Part shown: in pieces, positions 1-11,565 of the stretch
Position numbering within the stretch: the first letter of the stretch is position 1
Layout: every line of letters begins with the position of its first letter
NCBI GenBank assembly: GCA_016271365.2
Contig: CM057451.1
Coordinates: 496,378,501-496,442,500, forward strand
Source: Neoceratodus forsteri
Lineage: Eukaryota; Chordata; Ceratodontiformes; Ceratodontidae
DNA: 64,000 nt
Direction of reading: 5' to 3'
Program-made: the position numbers and the translations under genes
Notes under the pieces: generated by a model
What the model saw: the letters and a program-made list of their open reading frames with translations, nothing else
What the model was told of the DNA's origin: nothing
Databases searched by the model: none

Positions 1-49
1 TAGCTATCGTGAACACCTCAGCTGGCTGTAGAGGTGTTCTCCATAGCGA

Positions 50-320
50 GGGAGCACTGTAATTATATGGAGAATGCAGGGCTACGCTCTATAGAAAGTA
101 ATGGGGCTGTTTTTTAGTTACTTAGTTTTTTATATTTTAGATGCCCATCCAGAACAAATCAAGGCCAGCACTCAACTAACAAGACCCTTGCTAGTTAAGA
201 AATGTCCTTGGTTTGTGTCAAATGGGTGTCTAAAACATAAAAAACTAAGCTACAAAAAACAGCCCTATGACTGTCTATGCAGGGCGTCCCTGCACTCTCC
301 ATATAATTGCATCACAAAAT
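50..320. repeat. Foldback (hairpin) repeat, MITE-like
   Basis: The left arm (about 60-150) and the right arm (about 225-312) are inverted copies around a loop of about 75 bases. Both arms share the core AATTATATGGAGA, a GCAGGG block, a GGGCTGTTTTTT block and an AGTTTTTTAT block. An 85-codon ORF across it is a by-product of the hairpin. No clear target-site duplication is seen, so the superfamily is unassigned. Confidence 0.65.
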
Positions 321-788
321 GTGCCAATGTAGGGGTGGCGCTCAGGACAGGTAAGTGAACGGGATTGGTGGCTTGGCTACACAAAACCATATATAATCCC
401 TTCCCTTCCTAAATAACGGCAACACAAAATTCATCTTTATGTGGTAATCGATTTGTGAACAGGTAAGTGTCCTTCACAAATTCTGGAGTGAGCACCAGAA
501 AAGGTGCTCTTTAAAGATCATAGAAAACTTATAATTTTAGGTAGTTTTATTTTTACGGGTAGAAAATGCTAGCTGTGAAAAAAAAAGATGTTCTCGTTGT
601 CAGCAAAAAGAAACTAAAAGTTGGCATGAGGAGAACTCAGTTATACAAAATTCCTCAAATATTTCACTTTCTGGACCTTCCACTTTGTACTGCCAAGGAC
701 ATTTTCATTAAGACAGCATGCTGGTTCTCAGCATTTCTCTGTTCCAATTGTTTGGTCCTGTCATGGCATCATAATCAGCTCTGCTTTT
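321..788. other. Unannotated stretch
   Basis: I see no recognisable gene, repeat end or RNA here. The 79-codon ORF inside has no recognisable motif and no supporting splice context. Confidence 0.5.
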
Positions 789-953
789 TTCTCTTTTCAC
801 CCTAGCAATACCTCTGGGCATTGGGCAGACTGATACAGCAGCCAGCGATGAAGAGTGGTAGCCTAGTAAAAGAACCATTCCCCCAGGTCAAGGAGCTTCG
901 ACAGATATGTCAACTAGTGGCAGGAGGCAGCACCAGAAGAGGCAGACCTCGGG
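789..953 (+). repeat. Dispersed repeat R1, copy 1
   Basis: About 160 bases that recur as a near-identical reverse complement at 3933-4093. Shared blocks include CACCCTAGCAA, CTCTGGGCATTGGGCAGACT and AGAAGAGGCAGACCTCGGG. The family is not recognised. Confidence 0.7.
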
Positions 954-1133
954 CCAATATTCCCCCAGTCAATAAAAGCAGGTTTATGCAACCCATCCCC
1001 CAGGCTGCACCTAGAAACAAGCTATCAAAGCCTAGCATGCCCTTCCTGGTCAAAAATGACAAATGAATAATAACTGTGACCCTTTTAATCACTGGAGAGG
1101 GTCTGAGGGCTTCCTACCATGCTTCCTGCCCAT
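954..1133 (+). repeat. SINE-tail repeat R2, copy 1
   Basis: About 180 bases highly similar, in direct orientation, to 5644-5823, where the block follows a tRNA-derived SINE head. Here the head is missing, so this is probably a 5'-truncated SINE or a fragment of the same composite. Shared landmarks are CCCCCAGTCAATAAAA, GGCTGCACCTAGAAA and TTTTAATCACTGGAGAGGGT. Confidence 0.65.
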
Positions 1134-1344
1134 CCTCTTGGTTTATGAAATTGCAACCTGTTGCCATGGAAATGATTCTGTTGTTACAAACAGAGGATTA
1201 AGATTTTATGGTAGCAAAAGCAGCCAAAACAGATGAAGTCAAAGGGGCAAAGAGGCTGGATTCATGCAAAAGTTTTGTATGTATATATATACAGTATATT
1301 CTTTGGTAATCAAGTAAAGCCCAGTAGGCACAAGTGCCAGTTTT

Positions 1345-1495
1345 CAGGTCGACCCGGGAGGACTGGGGAGGTTGCATGACTTGTTCAGAGTCACACAGTA
1401 TGCAAGTGGAGGTTGTGGGAATCAAACCCAGGTATGTTGTTGGATGTACCAAGCTCATTCAGTTTGTTACTGTAACCTCTAGGCTATACTACCAG
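1345..1495 (+). repeat. MIR/L2-like core-tail repeat
   Basis: Contains the ancient SINE/L2-tail signature: GGGAGGTTGCATGACTTG, then GTCACACAGTATGCAAGTGG and a degenerate AATCAAACCCAG box. It resembles 4950-5112 and more distantly 30330-30425. It is probably an old MIR/L2-related 3' end. Confidence 0.5.
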
Positions 1496-1631
1496 TCTCG
1501 TTTCCATAAAGAACGGAGTGTCCTGAAACTAAAATTTGGGGAAAATGTGAGCTTTAGTTTTGCTAATGCTCCTCTAATTTGTGTTGCAGGAAGCTAGCAG
1601 ATTATTTTAGAAAAGGGAGGTTTCTGAGATT

Positions 1632-3514
1632 TGTAACCCCCCTGTAAATGGGGGTTCCCAAAATTCTTCCAGGAGCTTGCCTGAATGCTCCAAGTCTGGG
1701 CAGTGTTTGGTGTCTGAGCTGTTTAAATGTGGTTCTAAGTGAGTGCTTTTTGAGCCTCCACGTACTGTCTCTTTAAGAGCTGTCTGCTTGCAGACTTAAT
1801 TAGTTTGTATGGGGGGACTGTGTGTTCTAATGCCCGAATCCCGCCCAGGCTGCTGTCAATTCGCTCCATTTCTGCCATTGCTACATGTGCAGAGGGAGCC
1901 TTGTTGAAAGATATAACTGTTTGCCAGAAATCATTTAGAGTGACTGAGAAAATGTAGTTTGTCTAACCTGTCTTCATTTCAGCATGAACTGTTTCAGTGT
2001 AACTCTTTCATTTTGGTCCTGAATAGCTGACTTGGACCAACCAGGATGATAAGGAGACCCCAAAATGGAGCCTGTGGACGAATCGGAACTTGGACTCTCA
2101 ATTTTGAGCCAGCCACAAGGGGATTGTATGGGCAGTGACTCTGGGAAATGTAGTTTTAACCTTGGCGCCTTTTTCCACCAACAGAGGGAGTCTTATTGTG
2201 AGTGACAGCAGAACCAGCCAACAGAATGGTGTGGAGCTAAAGGAAATGCCCTGCTCTGTGACTGGAAAGAGTAGATCAGTTGTGACTGTGAAGAGACAAG
2301 GAGCTTGGTGCTTCTGCGGTGTATAGTTTCGCGTGGGAAGCGCGTGTGAGGCCCTGGGTTTTGATCTTCAGCCTTTGTGAGTGCCAGTTTGGACTGAATC
2401 CGAGTTGTGAGGAGAAAGAAGCACTGGAAGTGTGGAAACCAGGCTTATCCTGTAGAAGACTGGAGAAATTGTTGAATCACGCTCGGTCTGTCAGGAACTG
2501 AAGCTGCTGTGTGTGCTCCCGGGTATTTTGCAGTAATTGCGATCGAGATCGAGGAGCAGTCTGCCTGGTACAGTACTTTTCTTTTACATATGAATGTGCG
2601 TAGTGCTTGTGGGGAATCGCTATTTCCAATCCCCAGTGCTGTGTGCTATGTGTTGAAGCTGGAAGCAAACCCCAGCTTGTCTTGGACTAAATCTGGTTGC
2701 TATCAACTGCAGTGGGGTCCAGTCACAAGGACCTTGTCTCCATGCCCTGTTGTTCTGGCAATCCAGAAGAACATCCACCATCCGGTCCTCAGCTTGAGTA
2801 TTGTGAGTACAAATCAGGGTATTCCCCTGCAGTCTGTTTTCAATCACAAGTGTGTCATCTAATTCTTGTTGTTTCACTGCTTCATAGACTGAGCCATCCA
2901 GCTCCGGATTACAGTTGGGCATTGTGCATACATTTTCTTCTACAGGGCCCTATCCATCTGCACCTGCCGGCCAACCCTGGGCAATGGACCTGGCTAGCCC
3001 CCCCCCCCAACCTGGGTACCCAGAGTGTGACTTTTCAGCCCCTGTATGTGTGCACAGTACTGTGATTTAATGCCACCAATTAACCTGATTTCCCCCTCCC
3101 GTGTTACTGCCCCCTAAATAAATCAGATTTGTTGTTGTTATACTATTTACTGTCTGTTGTGTTGGTACTTATGGAAACAGTATTGTGTTTTGCTGTGTAT
3201 GTTGTTTAACCTTATTTTACAGGGGGTCCTCAGAGACGTGCTGCAGAATCAGTCTTGAGGGTAAGTGGTATCTATATGAGTGAACAGTGTGTATACGTGG
3301 GGTATTGGGGCTGTAATCCGTGTACTGTGTGAGCCACTAGAGGGAATAAAAGGGGGTCTCAGTGTCCCAGAGGGCTGTGACCAAGCTAGTCTAACCACTA
3401 CAAACCCTGACCTCTGGGTAGAGGCACCTGCCATAGGACCTAGGCCCCTCAGCCTGTTCGTAGTCAAACAGGCAGGGGTAGTAGCCCTTGGGATAGCGCC
3501 ACCTAGGGGTTACA
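1632..3514 (+). mobile_element. Solo LTR (1883 bp) with 4-bp TSD
   Basis: The block begins TGTAACCCC and ends GGGGTTACA, a perfect 9-bp inverted terminus of TG...CA type. It is flanked on both sides by GATT (1628-1631 and 3515-3518), the 4-bp duplication typical of many Gypsy and some ERV elements. AATAAA at 3117-3122 is followed by a GT-rich stretch, fitting an R/U5 polyadenylation region on the plus strand. No gag or pol lies inside and no second LTR is in the window, so it reads as a solo LTR left by LTR-LTR recombination. Gypsy versus ERV is undecided. ORFs inside it are not convincing. Confidence 0.75.
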
Positions 3515-3518
3515 GATT

Positions 3519-3932
3519 TATAATGGGGTTGTTGCAATGGGCTTTTTGCTATTCCTCTCCTGTTCTTTCAGGTCAACAATATTATAATTTTTTTTTTTAA
3601 GTGTGCAGCCCCAGACCCTCAAGTAGCTCCAGCTCCACCCACCATTTGATTGAGCCGAGAGGTGTCATTACTGGCCACAGCCCTATGCTTTTGAGGAGAG
3701 CATCCCCTTTAGTGGTATCCCACTCTCTGTGCCCCCTGTTCCTCATTACAACCCCAGGTCATCACATGCTCTAGGCATAAACTAAGAGAGCCCTAATGAC
3801 TAAATTTGTAAAAGATACAGGCATTGACTGCTGCTGGACAGTATTCCAACCTGGAGACCCTTGATGAGGATTGTGGCTTTTGGTGCTGCTTCCTGCCACT
3901 GGTGAATTTACCAGGCTATGCCACAGTCCCGA
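3519..3932. other. Unannotated stretch after the LTR
   Basis: Apart from the T-run at 3590-3599 (before the LTR-distal flank continues), I see no gene or repeat end that I can name here. Confidence 0.4.
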
Positions 3933-4093
3933 GGTCTGCCTCTTCTGGTGCTGCCTCCTGCCACTAGTTGATATATCTGTCGAAGCTCCTTGACCTGGGG
4001 GAAGGGTTCATTTACTAGGCTACCACTCTTCATCGCTGGCTGCTTTATCAGTCTGCCCAATGCCCAGAGGTGTTGCTAGGGTGAAAAGAGATT
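3933..4093 (-). repeat. Dispersed repeat R1, copy 2 (inverted)
   Basis: Reverse complement of 789-953 with few differences. The two copies point at each other across the solo LTR, with a spacer of about 3 kb. Confidence 0.7.
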
Positions 4094-4680
4094 CAGGAGC
4101 CAAGCCCTAAAAGCCCTGGGATAAGTAGTAGATTTTTTTGTGAAAAAAGCCTGATATCTGCAGTGGTAGTCAACAAAGGTTCAAGGGATGTGTTAAAACA
4201 GTTGGTGGCAAAACCCCTAAGGGACTGGTGTAGCTGCTCCCTGCCAGTGCCCACCTAGCAATGCCAGTATTAGAGTGCCCTTCCAGAGGGGTTGGCAAGA
4301 ACAGGAGCTGTTCTTTCGTGTAGTTGCTGTGCACTGTGCATTTTCTTCCTGAAGGCGTAGGACTGTACAGCTCAGACCTGCGAGTATAGCAACAAAAGAA
4401 AATGAAAAGAAAAGTGTAGTATGCCGAGGGAGAGAAGTCTGGCAGGCTTTCATTTTGAAGCTGTGAAGTCACGCTTTTCAACATTTTTGTTTTGCAAAAT
4501 TATGGGGTAGGTGGAAACCCCCTGTGATTTGCAGTGTTCAGCAAAGTGTCTTATAGGGTAGAGTCACAGGCAGCTGAGGGAGGAAAGCACAAACTTCTGG
4601 TTCTGTCAGCAAAATGGGGCACGCCAGCACTAACAGCTGTATGTGCTACTCCTGTAGAGAAAAAAAGTGAGTCTAAATAC
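4094..4680. other. Unannotated stretch
   Basis: No recognisable element. The two overlapping minus-strand ORFs (4170-4484) lack motifs or splice support. Confidence 0.4.
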
Positions 4681-4894
4681 ATTTATTTATTTGAAATTTG
4701 CATCACATAGATGGTGGGATGGTTCCATTAGATACAATGTCTCATTTTCTTGGGGGTCCTTTGGTACAACAAGGTTCAAATCAAAAAGTACATCATCTGT
4801 TGTGCAGTGTAACACGGTACACAAGTACAAGTTTTACTAACTGTACAGGAATGTTCTTGGGCCCAACAGTGGAGAACAAGTAATCAGAGCAGAT

Positions 4895-5112
4895 AAGAGT
4901 ACTTATTTATTCATTTTTAGTTTAACATTTTTGGCCTAAAAAAGGCACACTGAGCCAAAGCTCATTTTCAGGTGCGTTGCAGGAGCACAGGGAGGTTAAA
5001 TGACTCAGTCACACAGTGTGCAAGTGGTAGTTGTGAGTTTAAAACCCTTGTGTGCTGAGTCTACAAGTTTATAGTTTAGTGCGTTAACCCTCTAGGCTAT
5101 ACTGCCGCCTAA
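4895..5112 (+). repeat. MIR/L2-like core-tail repeat, second copy
   Basis: An A/T-rich lead-in is followed by GGCACACTGAGCCAAAGCTC, GGGAGGTTAAATGACTC and GTCACACAGTGTGCAAGTGG, ending with CCTCTAGGCTATACTGCC. The end matches 1480-1495 and the GCACAC-GAGCCAA block matches 12855-12885. It is an old SINE or L2-tail family present at least three times in the first 13 kb. Confidence 0.5.
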
Positions 5113-5375
5113 TACTCTATGCCACACTGCCTCATGATAGCCACATGTGGTGAAAGTTGTTCCTTTCTACGCATTGCACTATATAGAGTTAAAGGGAATG
5201 AGGGTGTTAGTATTAAATATAAATCAGTAACTATTTGTGGTCACTATATGGGATTGCCTTGAGATGGCAAGTCTGATAGCTCAGTGGCTGGGGGAGCCTC
5301 ATATCATGCTGGTGAAATGGCCTGAATTTGTTGCCACTATAGGCTACTAGGAGGTGAAAGCAGCATCTCATTATG

Positions 5376-5823
5376 TGTCATTGGCTCAGTGGATAGCATG
5401 CATGCCTCTGGGCCTGAAGACTGGAAGATCATAGGTTCTAGCCCCACACTGGATATTTGGGATAATACTCATAACTGATACTGTAGTGGAGTATGAGCGG
5501 GGGTGCTGCACTGTTGATGTGCCACACATTGTATGAGATGTCAAATTAAGATCCTTTCTGCTCACCTCTGGTCGCTGTCTAAGTACAAGCTCCCATGACA
5601 CTTATCGAGTGAGAGTGGGGAAGGTTCCCTGGTGTCATGGCCAACTTTCCCCCAGTCAATAAAAACAGGTTTATGCAACCCGTCCCCCAGGCTGCACCTA
5701 GAAATAAGCTATCAAAGCCTAGCATGCCCTTCCTGGTCAAAAATGACAAATAAATAATAAATGTGACCCTTTTAATCACTGGAGAGGGTCTGAAGGCTTC
5801 CTACCACGCTCCCTGCCCATCCC
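5376..5823 (+). mobile_element. tRNA-derived SINE
   Basis: A pol III type-2 promoter is visible: the A box TGGCTCAGTGG at 5382-5392 and the B box GGTTCTAGCCC at 5434-5444, about 40 bases apart as in tRNAs. A body follows with ATGTCAAATTAAGATCCT and a GGTGTCATGGCCAA block reminiscent of vertebrate tRNA SINEs. The 3' part (5644-5823) recurs at 954-1133. It is not a functional tRNA, because no acceptor or T-arm pairing is kept. Confidence 0.65.
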
Positions 5824-6034
5824 CTGGCATCCCAGAGAGGTCTTTATCAGTTGCAACAAGTCTGGAAGTACTATATACTACGATGCACAGCCACAGCACT
5901 AGAGATGCACAGGCTCACACTGCACTACAGATGCACACAAACTCAACACTGCTGAGTAAGGTCCAAGAGTGGCATACCTCTAATTTCCATGGTTGCCCTG
6001 GGACACCAGCATAGCATGGCTTTAATAATATATA
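5824..6034. other. Unannotated spacer
   Basis: A short spacer between the SINE and the L2 3' end. Nothing recognisable. Confidence 0.4.
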
Positions 6035-7440
6035 AATAATACATCTTCATTTGTACTGTGCCTTCCTTAAATCCAAGGCACCTTTACAACACCTGCACAT
6101 AAAACAGTAAAATAAGCACTGATCTAATAACTGCTGAATTCATAAAATACAATAAAATATCATCAGGGGCAAACCTTTAACCATAAATGGGTATTTAAGG
6201 CCTTTTTAAATTCCTCCACGGATGCAAACTGCCAGAGCGGATGGGGTAGAGAATTACAGAGGGCAGGAGCCGTGTGCATAAAAGCACGGGCCCCCGAAGA
6301 TTTTAAAGAAACCCTCGGAATCTCTAGCAACCTCTCATCCTCCGAGCGGAGCTATCGCCTAGGGCAGTAAGGTACCAGGAGCTCTTTCAAGTAGTCTGGG
6401 CCCAGTCTGTGTAGGGCTTTATAAGTCAGAAGACCAACTTTAAAGGTGATCTGCCACTGTATTGGCAGCCAGTGCAGATCACGCAGTACCGGAGAAATAT
6501 GACAGGTACAAGGAGTACTTGCCAATAACCGGGCCACAGCATTCTGCATGAGGTGAAAGCAGCAGATATCAATCCCTGGTAGCCCTAGATACAGGGAGTT
6601 GCAGTAATCAAGGTGCGAGGTCACAAAGGTGTGGACCAATGTGGGCAGATCACCGGATGGAACTAGGTGCTTAATCCTGGAGATGTTTCTCAGATGGTAA
6701 AAGGATGACTTGATGACTGCCAACACCTGCGATCGCAGTGTCAGCCCGTCATCAAAAATCACCCCCAGGTTCCTCACCCGTTCAGAGATAGGGAGCTGGA
6801 TGCCACCCAGAAAAAGTCCTGAGGGCAAACCAACTCCTATCCCCCCTATCAAGCGACCTGGGCCCACAACCATCACCTCTGTCTTCTCAGACTTCAACCT
6901 CAGCCAGCTCGAATTCATACAGTACTGGATTTCAGTGAGGCAGTTGTTAAATACCGAGAGAGCTCTATCCTGGCCGGGTGCAAAAGATAGGTAGAGCTGG
7001 GTATCATCAGAATAGTAGTGAAACCTCAGCTCATACCTTCTTACAATGTCTCTGAGGGGCAGCATGTACACTGCGAACAACATGGGGGACAACACTGAAC
7101 TCTGAGGAGCCCCACAAGACAGAGAGACTGGGCCGGAGGAATTAATCCCCAATACCACCCTCTGAGTTCTGCCTGTGAAGAACTATCTAACCCACCTGAG
7201 GACTGTACTAGACAGGCCACAGATGAACTTCAGGCATTTGAGAACTACCCCATGGTCCACAGTGTCAAATGTTGAACAGAGATCGAGAAGAACCAAGATG
7301 GAATGGCTCTTTTGATCTCTTGCCATCAAGAGATCATTGAGCACCCGAACCAGCACCATCTCGGTACTATCCCTCCTTCGGAAACCAGACTGGAGTGGTT
7401 CATAAATGTCATGGATGGTCAAATGGTTGATTGGTTTTCA
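6035..7440 (-). mobile_element. L2-clade LINE, 5'-truncated copy A (reverse transcriptase fragment)
   Basis: The minus strand encodes reverse-transcriptase fragments. 7422-7183 carries the fingers region (QSGFR, then LLDLCSTFDTVDH). 7158-6352 is a 268-residue stretch with SVLSPMLFAVYMLPL, the catalytic YSDDTQLYL (Y49-S-D-D52), NLGVIFDDGL, FVTSHLDYCNSLYLGLP and LHWLPIQWQITFK. The order and wording are those of L2-type jockey-superfamily LINEs. The canonical GVPQGS reads GAPQSS here, and a frame break separates the two parts, so the copy is dead. The endonuclease and 5' end are missing. Copy B lies directly upstream in the same orientation. Confidence 0.9.
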
Positions 7441-7504
7441 GGATCTGAGGTAAAATGTCCTCTCCTGCAACCAAAACAACAAAACAAACAAGTACATTTT
7501 TGTT

Positions 7505-8965
7505 TACCACCTATTCTCTGGGGCTCAGAGTGCTTTACGTAGGCCAAGGAAACAGAGTAAAAACTAAAGCACAAAATAAAACACATATCAGAATAGAATA
7601 AGTTAAATAAATAATACATTGCAATAAATAAAACAGCAGCCAGTGTGGGGGAGGCCCTTAACTAGTCCCAAAGGCCTCCTTTAACAGGTAGGTCTACAGG
7701 CCCCTCTTCCCTCCATTGAGGGGGCCTCTCTCCAGGATCTTGGGAGTGAGTTCCACAGGGCTGGGCCAGCAATCTGAAAGGCCCAACCACCTGAAGACAG
7801 AAGCCTAGCCCTGGAAATCACCAGGACACCCATCTCGGGGGAGCAGAGATGGCAATCTGTATGGTATGGAGTGAGGAGGTCACTCAGATAGCCTGAGCTC
7901 AGTCTGTATAGGGCTTTATAGGTCAGTAAACTGACCCTGATTATGATTTGCCACTTCACCAGTGGTCAGTGCAAGTCAAGTAGGGCCGGGGTCATGTGAC
8001 AGGACCTCGGAAGGCCTGCCAGCAACCTGGACACTGCATTCTGCACCAGCTGCAGGTGTCGTAGGACCCTCAACTCTGAGATAAAGACCATTACAGTAGC
8101 TGAGCCTGGAAGTCACGAAAGCATGCATTAGTGATGACAAGTCTTTCGGTGGGATCAAGGCTTTAATCTGGGTGATGTTCCTTAGATGGTAAAAGCCACT
8201 CCATACTATGTAATACACCTGAGCCTCACATGTCAGTCAATCATCCAATATGACCCCCAGATTCTTCTCCTTGGCAGAAGCTGCAAGCTTAGAATGACAA
8301 GCACCAGGCCTGTCACCTCCCCTCCTGCCTCCGAGCCCTGCCAATGACCAGGATCAAACACTAATACCTCCATTTTATCCAAGTTGAGTCTTAGCCAACT
8401 GGAGGACATTTAATTCCAAAATGTGTGCACTCCAACAAAGAGAACGGAGGCCAAACTGAATTACAGAAAAATTCCATTAATTTTGAAGTTTACAAGTACG
8501 GCCTCTGCCAGTCACAAATGAACACCTTACCCCATCTAGTCCTGTATCTCAGTCAGGCACAGATTTAGTACCTCAGCTGCTTCAGGCATTCCGGATGCAA
8601 ATGACAAATACAGTTGGGTGTCATCTGCATAACAATGAAAACCCAGACTGTAGCATCAAATATTTTCCCCCATGGGCAGCATGTACACTGCGAACAGCAT
8701 GGGTGACAGGATGAAGTCCTGAGAAGCTCCACACTGCAGGGGCTTTGGGAGTGAGGAGAAATTCCCCATCACCACACTCTGCATCCTGTCCATCAAGAAG
8801 GATGCAAGCCAACTGATGACAGTGCCAGTGAGTCCACAAAACACTCCTAGGCAATCCAACAACACTCCATGATCCATGGTGTCAAATACTAAGGAGAAAT
8901 CAAGTAGAATGAGAGCTGACTGTTCCCCTCTATCTCTTGCCCTGATGAGGTCTTTGTGCACTCTG
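7505..8965 (-). mobile_element. L2-clade LINE, 5'-truncated copy B
   Basis: Minus-strand pieces cover the same reverse-transcriptase span as copy A. 8961-8656 has LLDFSLVFDTMDHGVLLDCL and ILSPMLFAVYMLPMG. 8218-7976 has FYHLRNITQIKALIPP and HAFVTSRLSYCNGLYL. 7959-7681 has LLTYKALYRLSSGYLSDLL and ALWNSLP. It is broken by several frameshifts and by a small insertion near 8409-8528. The head-to-tail arrangement with copy A may reflect two insertions of a subfamily. Confidence 0.88.
8409..8528. other. Small insertion inside L2 copy B
   Basis: Alignment with copy A (around 6895-6935) shows about 120 extra bases here, between CTTAGCCAACTGGAGGACAT and CTAGTCCTGTATCTCAGT. The insert has no recognised family. 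Confidence 0.45.
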
Positions 8966-9307
8966 ACAAATCAGGCAGGTTGGCATCATGTTCTGGAAGT
9001 GATGAGTGATTGGTTTCCCCTGGGCATAAATAAACTTCAAAACAGACAGCTTTGGCAGGTATCTCATGCCCATTCAGAAAGGTGTCATGAAACATCAAAA
9101 TAAGTGAGATAAGCAGATCCGAAAGACAGAATGTTTGAGTAAATATATACTAAATCTCTTGATTTTAGGAGAAGATTAAAAAAATAAGAGTGACTCACCT
9201 GATGAAATTCATTGTTGATCTTTTAATTACAAGGATGAGAGACTTGATTCTGAAAGAGTGAGTCTCTGAAAGAGTGAGGCTTGACAGCTCTGGAAATGTG
9301 GATATGA
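8966..9307. other. Unannotated spacer
   Basis: Between the L2 and CR1 copies. Nothing recognised. Confidence 0.4.
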
Positions 9308-10285
9308 AATAATGTACAGGATAGTAAACATCATGGATTTGTGGCTGGGAGGTCTTGTCAGACTAATCTGCTAGTTTTCTTTGACTGGGTGATGAAGGGC
9401 TTAGATAGTGGTCATGTTGTGGATTTGCTGTACTTCATCTTCAGCAAGGCTTTTGACTCACTACCGTACAGATGCTTGTTGAGGAAACTGGAGGACCTTG
9501 GTGCAGCTAGGGACATAAATGGGTGGAAAACTGTTTAGAGAGATAGCAGAGGGTGGTGGTAAATGGGGTCAAATCAAAAGAGAGGACGATCATGAGTGGG
9601 GTGCCACAGGGATCTGTCCTGGCTCCTGTCTTCTTCAATATATTCATCAGCGGCTTTGGAGAGGACATCTGAAGTAAGTTGTGTCTCTTTGTAGATGACA
9701 CGAAGCTCTGTGGAAGGGTAGATAGTGATGAAAGGATCAGAGAAATGCATAGGGATCTACAAAGCTATAGAGGTGGTGTACATTTTGGCAGTTGAAATTC
9801 AGTGCCAAAAAGTGCAAGATTATGCACCTAGGGAATAAAAACCCCAGGACAGAGTACTGGATGGGAGACGTAATCCTGAGCACTATGGCAGAAGAAACAG
9901 AAGAAAGGAACCTGGGAGTCATCATTGGAGACTCCCTCAAACAATCAAGTAAGTGTAACAGGGCCTACAGTAAAGGCTAATAGGATGCTGGGGTGTATTG
10001 TAAGGGGTACTGACAGCAGACAAAAGAAGGTATTACTGTACTACCTCTATATAAGTCACTGGTAAAGCCACATCTGGAATACTGTGCAAGTTCTGGAGTA
10101 TTCACCTAAGGAAGGACAGGGACAGGGACAGGCTGAAGACGGTGCAACACAGGATGACCAAGATGATTCAGGGCCAACAGGGTAGATCTTATGAGGATCC
10201 TCTCAAGGCACTGAACATGGACTCACTGGAAACCAGGTGAGAGAGGGGGATGATATGATAGATATGATAGATACCTTCAAGTTCT
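9308..10285 (+). mobile_element. CR1/L3-like LINE fragment
   Basis: The plus strand encodes broken CR1/L3-type reverse transcriptase: AGRSCQTNLLVFFDWV, FSKAFDSLPYRCLLRKLEDLG, then [19 protein letters not shown] at about 9600. The catalytic box LFVDDTKLC follows at about 9690, then FSAKKCKIMHLGNKNP at about 9800 and RNLGVIIGDSLKQSS. Stops and shifts separate the blocks. The sequence continues through the arm ending around 10285 (CTGGAAACCAGGTGAGAGAG). The catalytic F-x-DD is kept, unlike the other copies in this window. The endonuclease and the 3' end are absent. Confidence 0.88.
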
Positions 10286-10413
10286 GATCTCTGGTTCCTG
10301 AATCTTTACTCCTACTAAATAGTTCTCAGCAGTTCACCTTGTTTATTCGCTTCCAGGAAATGGGACAGTATTTTTTTTTTTTTATCATCGTGGACAAGTC
10401 ATGGTTCGTGGGG

Positions 10414-10570
10414 GGCACTAGACTACCAAGACGAGGTGAATTCATACATATTGATGTTAAGGACAACATCGGGACTCGGGGATGAGGGGGCACTGGATCA
10501 CCAGGAAAAGGTGGTTTTATAAATACTGATATTAGGGGCAATATCAGGACTCTGGGATGGGGGACTGGTA
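10414..10570. repeat. Two-copy tandem repeat (about 85 bp)
   Basis: Two adjacent degenerate units share GGGGGCACT(A/G)GA, a GAT(G/A)TTA block, ACATC/ATATC and GGACTC. The function is unknown. Confidence 0.5.
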
Positions 10571-10708
10571 GTAGAGATGGGCGGATTTTCATTTTTTTCA
10601 CAGGAAAAATTTCACATTTCGCACCCATGAAATATTTTGTGAAATGCACAAACTTCACAAAATACTTCATGTAACGAAATTTGTGGATTTTGCCATCTTC
10701 GTTTGATT
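10571..10708. repeat. hAT-like foldback fragment
   Basis: Begins TAGAGATGGGCGGATTTTCA, a hAT-style terminus, and contains A/T-rich inverted stretches ending TTTGTGGATTTTGCCATC. No confident target-site duplication, so this is a weak call. Confidence 0.3.
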
Positions 10709-11235
10709 TATTATGGATCAAGCACGCCTTTCTTCATCCATGTGTTGTGTTGCATTTATTAATTGTCAGACAGAACAAATTAGTACAGAGCAACATGCAG
10801 CTGCAGTTGCTTTTATATAGGAAAACAAAACATAAATTGAAGCTCAGGACTGGGGAGCAGTACAACACATGGATGAAAGGAATGCATCAGCAGTTCACGA
10901 AACACAGTGGCCCTGGACATCCATTTTTTTCCCAGGGCTTGGAAAAAGTTCAACAATCAATATGGGGGAAGGGGGGGATTGATCAGATGCTTCTCCAACG
11001 GGAACGTTTTTGGCAATATACTTTGGGAGCCCTGAATGGCATGCGTTTAAATGCTAGATTTCAACTTTCTCCATTCCTTTGACTGCATAGATAGTAGCCA
11101 GCTTGGGAACTTTTTGATACTTTGAGGGATATTTCTCAGTTGGGATATATACTGACTTATACAAACAATACCTGCATAACTTAACAACAGGGATGGTCCA
11201 TTTCTGTTAGGTCTGCTGCCCCCCCCCCTCCATTT
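10709..11235. other. Unannotated stretch
   Basis: Includes a 133-codon ORF (10681-11082) without motifs. I see no reason to call it a gene. Confidence 0.4.
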
Positions 11236-11565
11236 TACATAGAAACATAGAAGCATAGACTTTGATGGCAGATAAGGACTGCTTGGCCCACCTAGTCTGC
11301 CCATTTCCCTACCTCCAGGATAGGCCGCAGATCCTAGTTAACCAACAGCCTATTTCTTCTTACCCCCCCACAAGAATTGCCTTATGTCTGTCCCATGCAT
11401 TCTTGAATTCTCCCACAGTTTTAGACCCCACAACCTCCTCAGGAAGGCTGTTCCATGCATCCACTACCCTCCCTGTGAAAAAATGCTTCCTCACATTGCC
11501 CCAGAGCTTCCAGTTTTTACTTATCTGCAATCCATATATTTTTTTAAATGGTGTCTCACTTAGAA
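11236..11565 (-). mobile_element. CR1/L3-like LINE 3' end
   Basis: Minus-strand 3' end. On the plus strand it starts ACATAGAAACATAGAAGCAT and GATGGCAGATAAGGAC, followed by the reversed coding end (ATGGAACAGCC...). It corresponds to the last part of the fuller copies at 12995-14016 and 32607-33735. Typical 5' truncation. Confidence 0.85.

Noticed and set aside
5376..5460. Functional tRNA gene
   Set aside because: A and B boxes are present, but the stems needed for a cloverleaf are not kept and the sequence continues as a SINE body.
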